Below, piece by piece: positions 62,796-64,000 of a DNA stretch of 64,000 nucleotides. How positions within the stretch are numbered: the stretch's first letter is position 1; every line of letters starts with the position of its first letter. Below the pieces are notes generated by a model. That model worked only from the letters and a program-made list of their open reading frames with translations. It did no database searches and was not told the origin of the DNA. The stretch is from Gandjariella thermophila. GTDB taxonomy: Bacteria; Actinomycetota; Actinomycetes; Mycobacteriales; Pseudonocardiaceae. The stretch is from positions 248,001 to 312,000 of the forward strand of contig NZ_BJFL01000003.1 in NCBI RefSeq assembly GCF_005405885.1. The letters run 5' to 3'. The translations under genes and the position numbers were made by a program.

Positions 62796-64000
62796 TCACG
62801 AGCGGCGGGCCCGCTTCGTCTTCCTTGGCGGCGGCAGGGCGCCCTCGGCGCGCAGCCGGGCGGCGTGCTCGGCAAGCGCGTCCACCAGCGCGGGCACCTG
62901 CGCCAGGTCCGGCTGCACGTCCACCCGCAGGCCGAACTCGCGCGCGGTCTCCGCGGTCTTCGGGCCGATGCAGGCGACCAGCGTGCGGGCGTGCGGCTTG
63001 CCGGCGATGCCGACCAGGTTGCGCACCGTGGAGGACGAGGTGAAGCACACCGCGTCGAACCCGCCGGTCTTGATCATCTCGCGGGTCTCGGCGGGCGGCG
63101 GCGCGGCGCGCACCGTGCGGTACGCGGTCACGTCGTCGATCTCCCAGCCGCGCTCGCGCAGACCGGCGGCCAGCGTCTCGGTGGCGATGTCCGCGCGCGG
63201 CAGCAGCACCCGGTCCACCGGGTCGAGCACGTCGTCGTGCGGCGGGAAGTCGGCGAGCAGGCCCTCGCTGGACTGCTCGCCGGAGGGCACCAGCTCCGGG
63301 TTGATGCCGAAGGAGCGCACCTTCTCCGCGGTGGACTCGCCCACGCAGGCGATCTTCACGCCGGAGAAGGCCCTGGCGTCCAGGCCGAACTCCTTGAACT
63401 TCTCCCATACCGCGCGGACCGCGTTGGTGGAGGTGAACACCACCCACTGGTAGCGGCCGTCGACCAGGCCCTTGACCGCCCGCTCCATCTGCGCCGGGCT
63501 GCGCGGCGGCTCGACGGAGATGGTCGGCACCTCGACCGGGATGGCCCCGTGCGCGCGCAGCCGCTCGCTCATCGCGCCGGCCTGCTCCTTGGTGCGCGGC
63601 ACCAGCACCTTCCACCCGTACAGCGCGCGGGACTCCCACCACGACAGCTTCTGCCGCCCGGCGACCGTGGCGCCGACGGTGACCACCAGCGGACCGGACA
63701 GCTCGCCGGCGTCCGCGGCCAGCGACGCCAGCTTGGTGTCGATGGTGCGCTGGTTGGCGCCGGTGCCCTCGACCGTGACCGCGACCGGGGTCTGCGCCGC
63801 GACCCCGTGCTCGACCAGCGCGGACGCCGCCTCGGCGAGGTGGCTGCCGGTGGCGTGTAGCACCAGGGTGCCGGACGCCGCGGCCAGGCCGGCCCAGTCC
63901 ACTCCAGCCCGCACGTCGGCCTCGGTGTGCACCGCGCCGAGCGCCACGCCCGCGTAGGCGGGCACGGCGGTGCCGGCGGGCACCCCCGGCACCACGTCGA
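62796..64000 (-). CDS. hemD: Uroporphyrinogen-III synthase fused to SUMT domain (partial)
   Basis: The 3' 400 codons are present; the start is beyond the window. The N-terminal visible part (VLHATGSHLAEAASALVEHG, VAVTVEGTGANQRTIDTKLA, LSGPLVVTVGATVAGRQKLS) is the end of a uroporphyrinogen-III C-methyltransferase domain. WKVLVPRTKEQAGAMSERLR onward (VVFTSTNAVRAVWEKFKEFG, CFTSSSTVRNLVGIAGK) is HemD. Fusion of this kind is known from Rv0511. It closes the hydroxymethylbilane ring for heme, and the SUMT part would feed siroheme/cobalamin. Confidence 0.9.
   Translation of the reverse strand, partial: DVVPGVPAGTAVPAYAGVALGAVHTEADVRAGVDWAGLAAASGTLVLHATGSHLAEAASALVEHGVAAQTPVAVTVEGTGANQRTIDTKLASLAADAGELSGPLVVTVGATVAGRQKLSWWESRALYGWKVLVPRTKEQAGAMSERLRAHGAIPVEVPTISVEPPRSPAQMERAVKGLVDGRYQWVVFTSTNAVRAVWEKFKEFGLDARAFSGVKIACVGESTAEKVRSFGINPELVPSGEQSSEGLLADFPPHDDVLDPVDRVLLPRADIATETLAAGLRERGWEIDDVTAYRTVRAAPPPAETREMIKTGGFDAVCFTSSSTVRNLVGIAGKPHARTLVACIGPKTAETAREFGLRVDVQPDLAQVPALVDALAEHAARLRAEGALPPPRKTKRARRS

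Overview
This 64 kb window is very GC-rich, with strong third-position GC bias and frequent GTG starts. It encodes a complete 14-gene nuo operon, menaquinone biosynthesis, ResB/CcsB-type cytochrome c maturation, glutamyl-tRNA-route heme synthesis, BldC, DUF397/DUF5753 remnants and a DUF574-type methyltransferase. This combination points to an actinomycete chromosome, most likely Pseudonocardiaceae (Amycolatopsis/Saccharopolyspora-like). That placement is inferred from gene content and could not be checked by search.

Layout. 1-0.7 kb: 5' end of dimethylargininase divergent from an Lrp/AsnC regulator. 0.9-5.1 kb: enoyl-CoA hydratase and korAB (2-oxoacid:ferredoxin oxidoreductase). 5.1-6.4 kb: a proline-rich membrane-anchored protein. 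6.7-23.9 kb: nuoA-N on the minus strand ending in a polyprenyl diphosphate synthase gene, preceded by a textbook Rex operator at 24045-24062. 24.3-26.2 kb: small accessory patch (membrane protein, kinase with a broken 5' end, DUF397 gene, DUF5753 remnant). 26.2-30.7 kb: menJ, menG and two GT4 glycosyltransferases (one MgtA-like). 30.9-35.5 kb: inositol-phosphatase-like gene and paaABCDE. 35.6-44 kb: DUF3592, menF, a frameshifted secreted M1 peptidase, menD, menB, menE, menA. 44-46.3 kb: Cds1-like PLP enzyme, DUF4229, Lrp/AsnC, bldC. 46.5-49.5 kb: lower-GC accessory island with a regulator interrupted by an in-frame TGA and several small overlapping genes, including a 31-aa zinc-ribbon-like peptide. 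49.7-52 kb: methyltransferase and a ParA/MinD-like ATPase with a decapeptide-repeat arm. 52.1-58.3 kb: ccsB, resB, ccdA, tlpA, histidine phosphatase, hemL. 58.3-64 kb: DUF72, a HlyD-like remnant, four small membrane proteins, hemB and the 3' part of a hemD/cysG fusion.

The genes form one respiratory module: quinone ring (menFDBEA), side chain (polyprenyl synthase), ring methylation and chain saturation (menG, menJ), the quinone-reducing complex I (nuo), the thiol/heme handling needed for c-type cytochromes (tlpA, ccdA, resB, ccsB) and heme itself (hemL, hemB, hemD). The order hemD-hemB-hemL-phosphatase-thioredoxin-ccdA-resB-ccsB ... menA-menE-menB-menD-mgtA-menG-menJ-polyprenyl synthase broadly mirrors the Rv0511-Rv0562 stretch of Mycobacterium tuberculosis, here with nuo inserted between menJ and the polyprenyl synthase gene.

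The most unusual signal is a set of tiny ORFs (9-47 codons) placed exactly between operon genes. Each overlaps the upstream stop and the downstream start by four bases (ATGA, GTGA or CTGA), and each carries the next gene's Shine-Dalgarno inside its coding sequence. Two of them, in unrelated operons (nuoJ-nuoK and resB-ccsB), are clearly related in sequence. Also notable are two 65-bp copies of a palindromic intergenic element 34 kb apart, and several genes caught in the act of decay.
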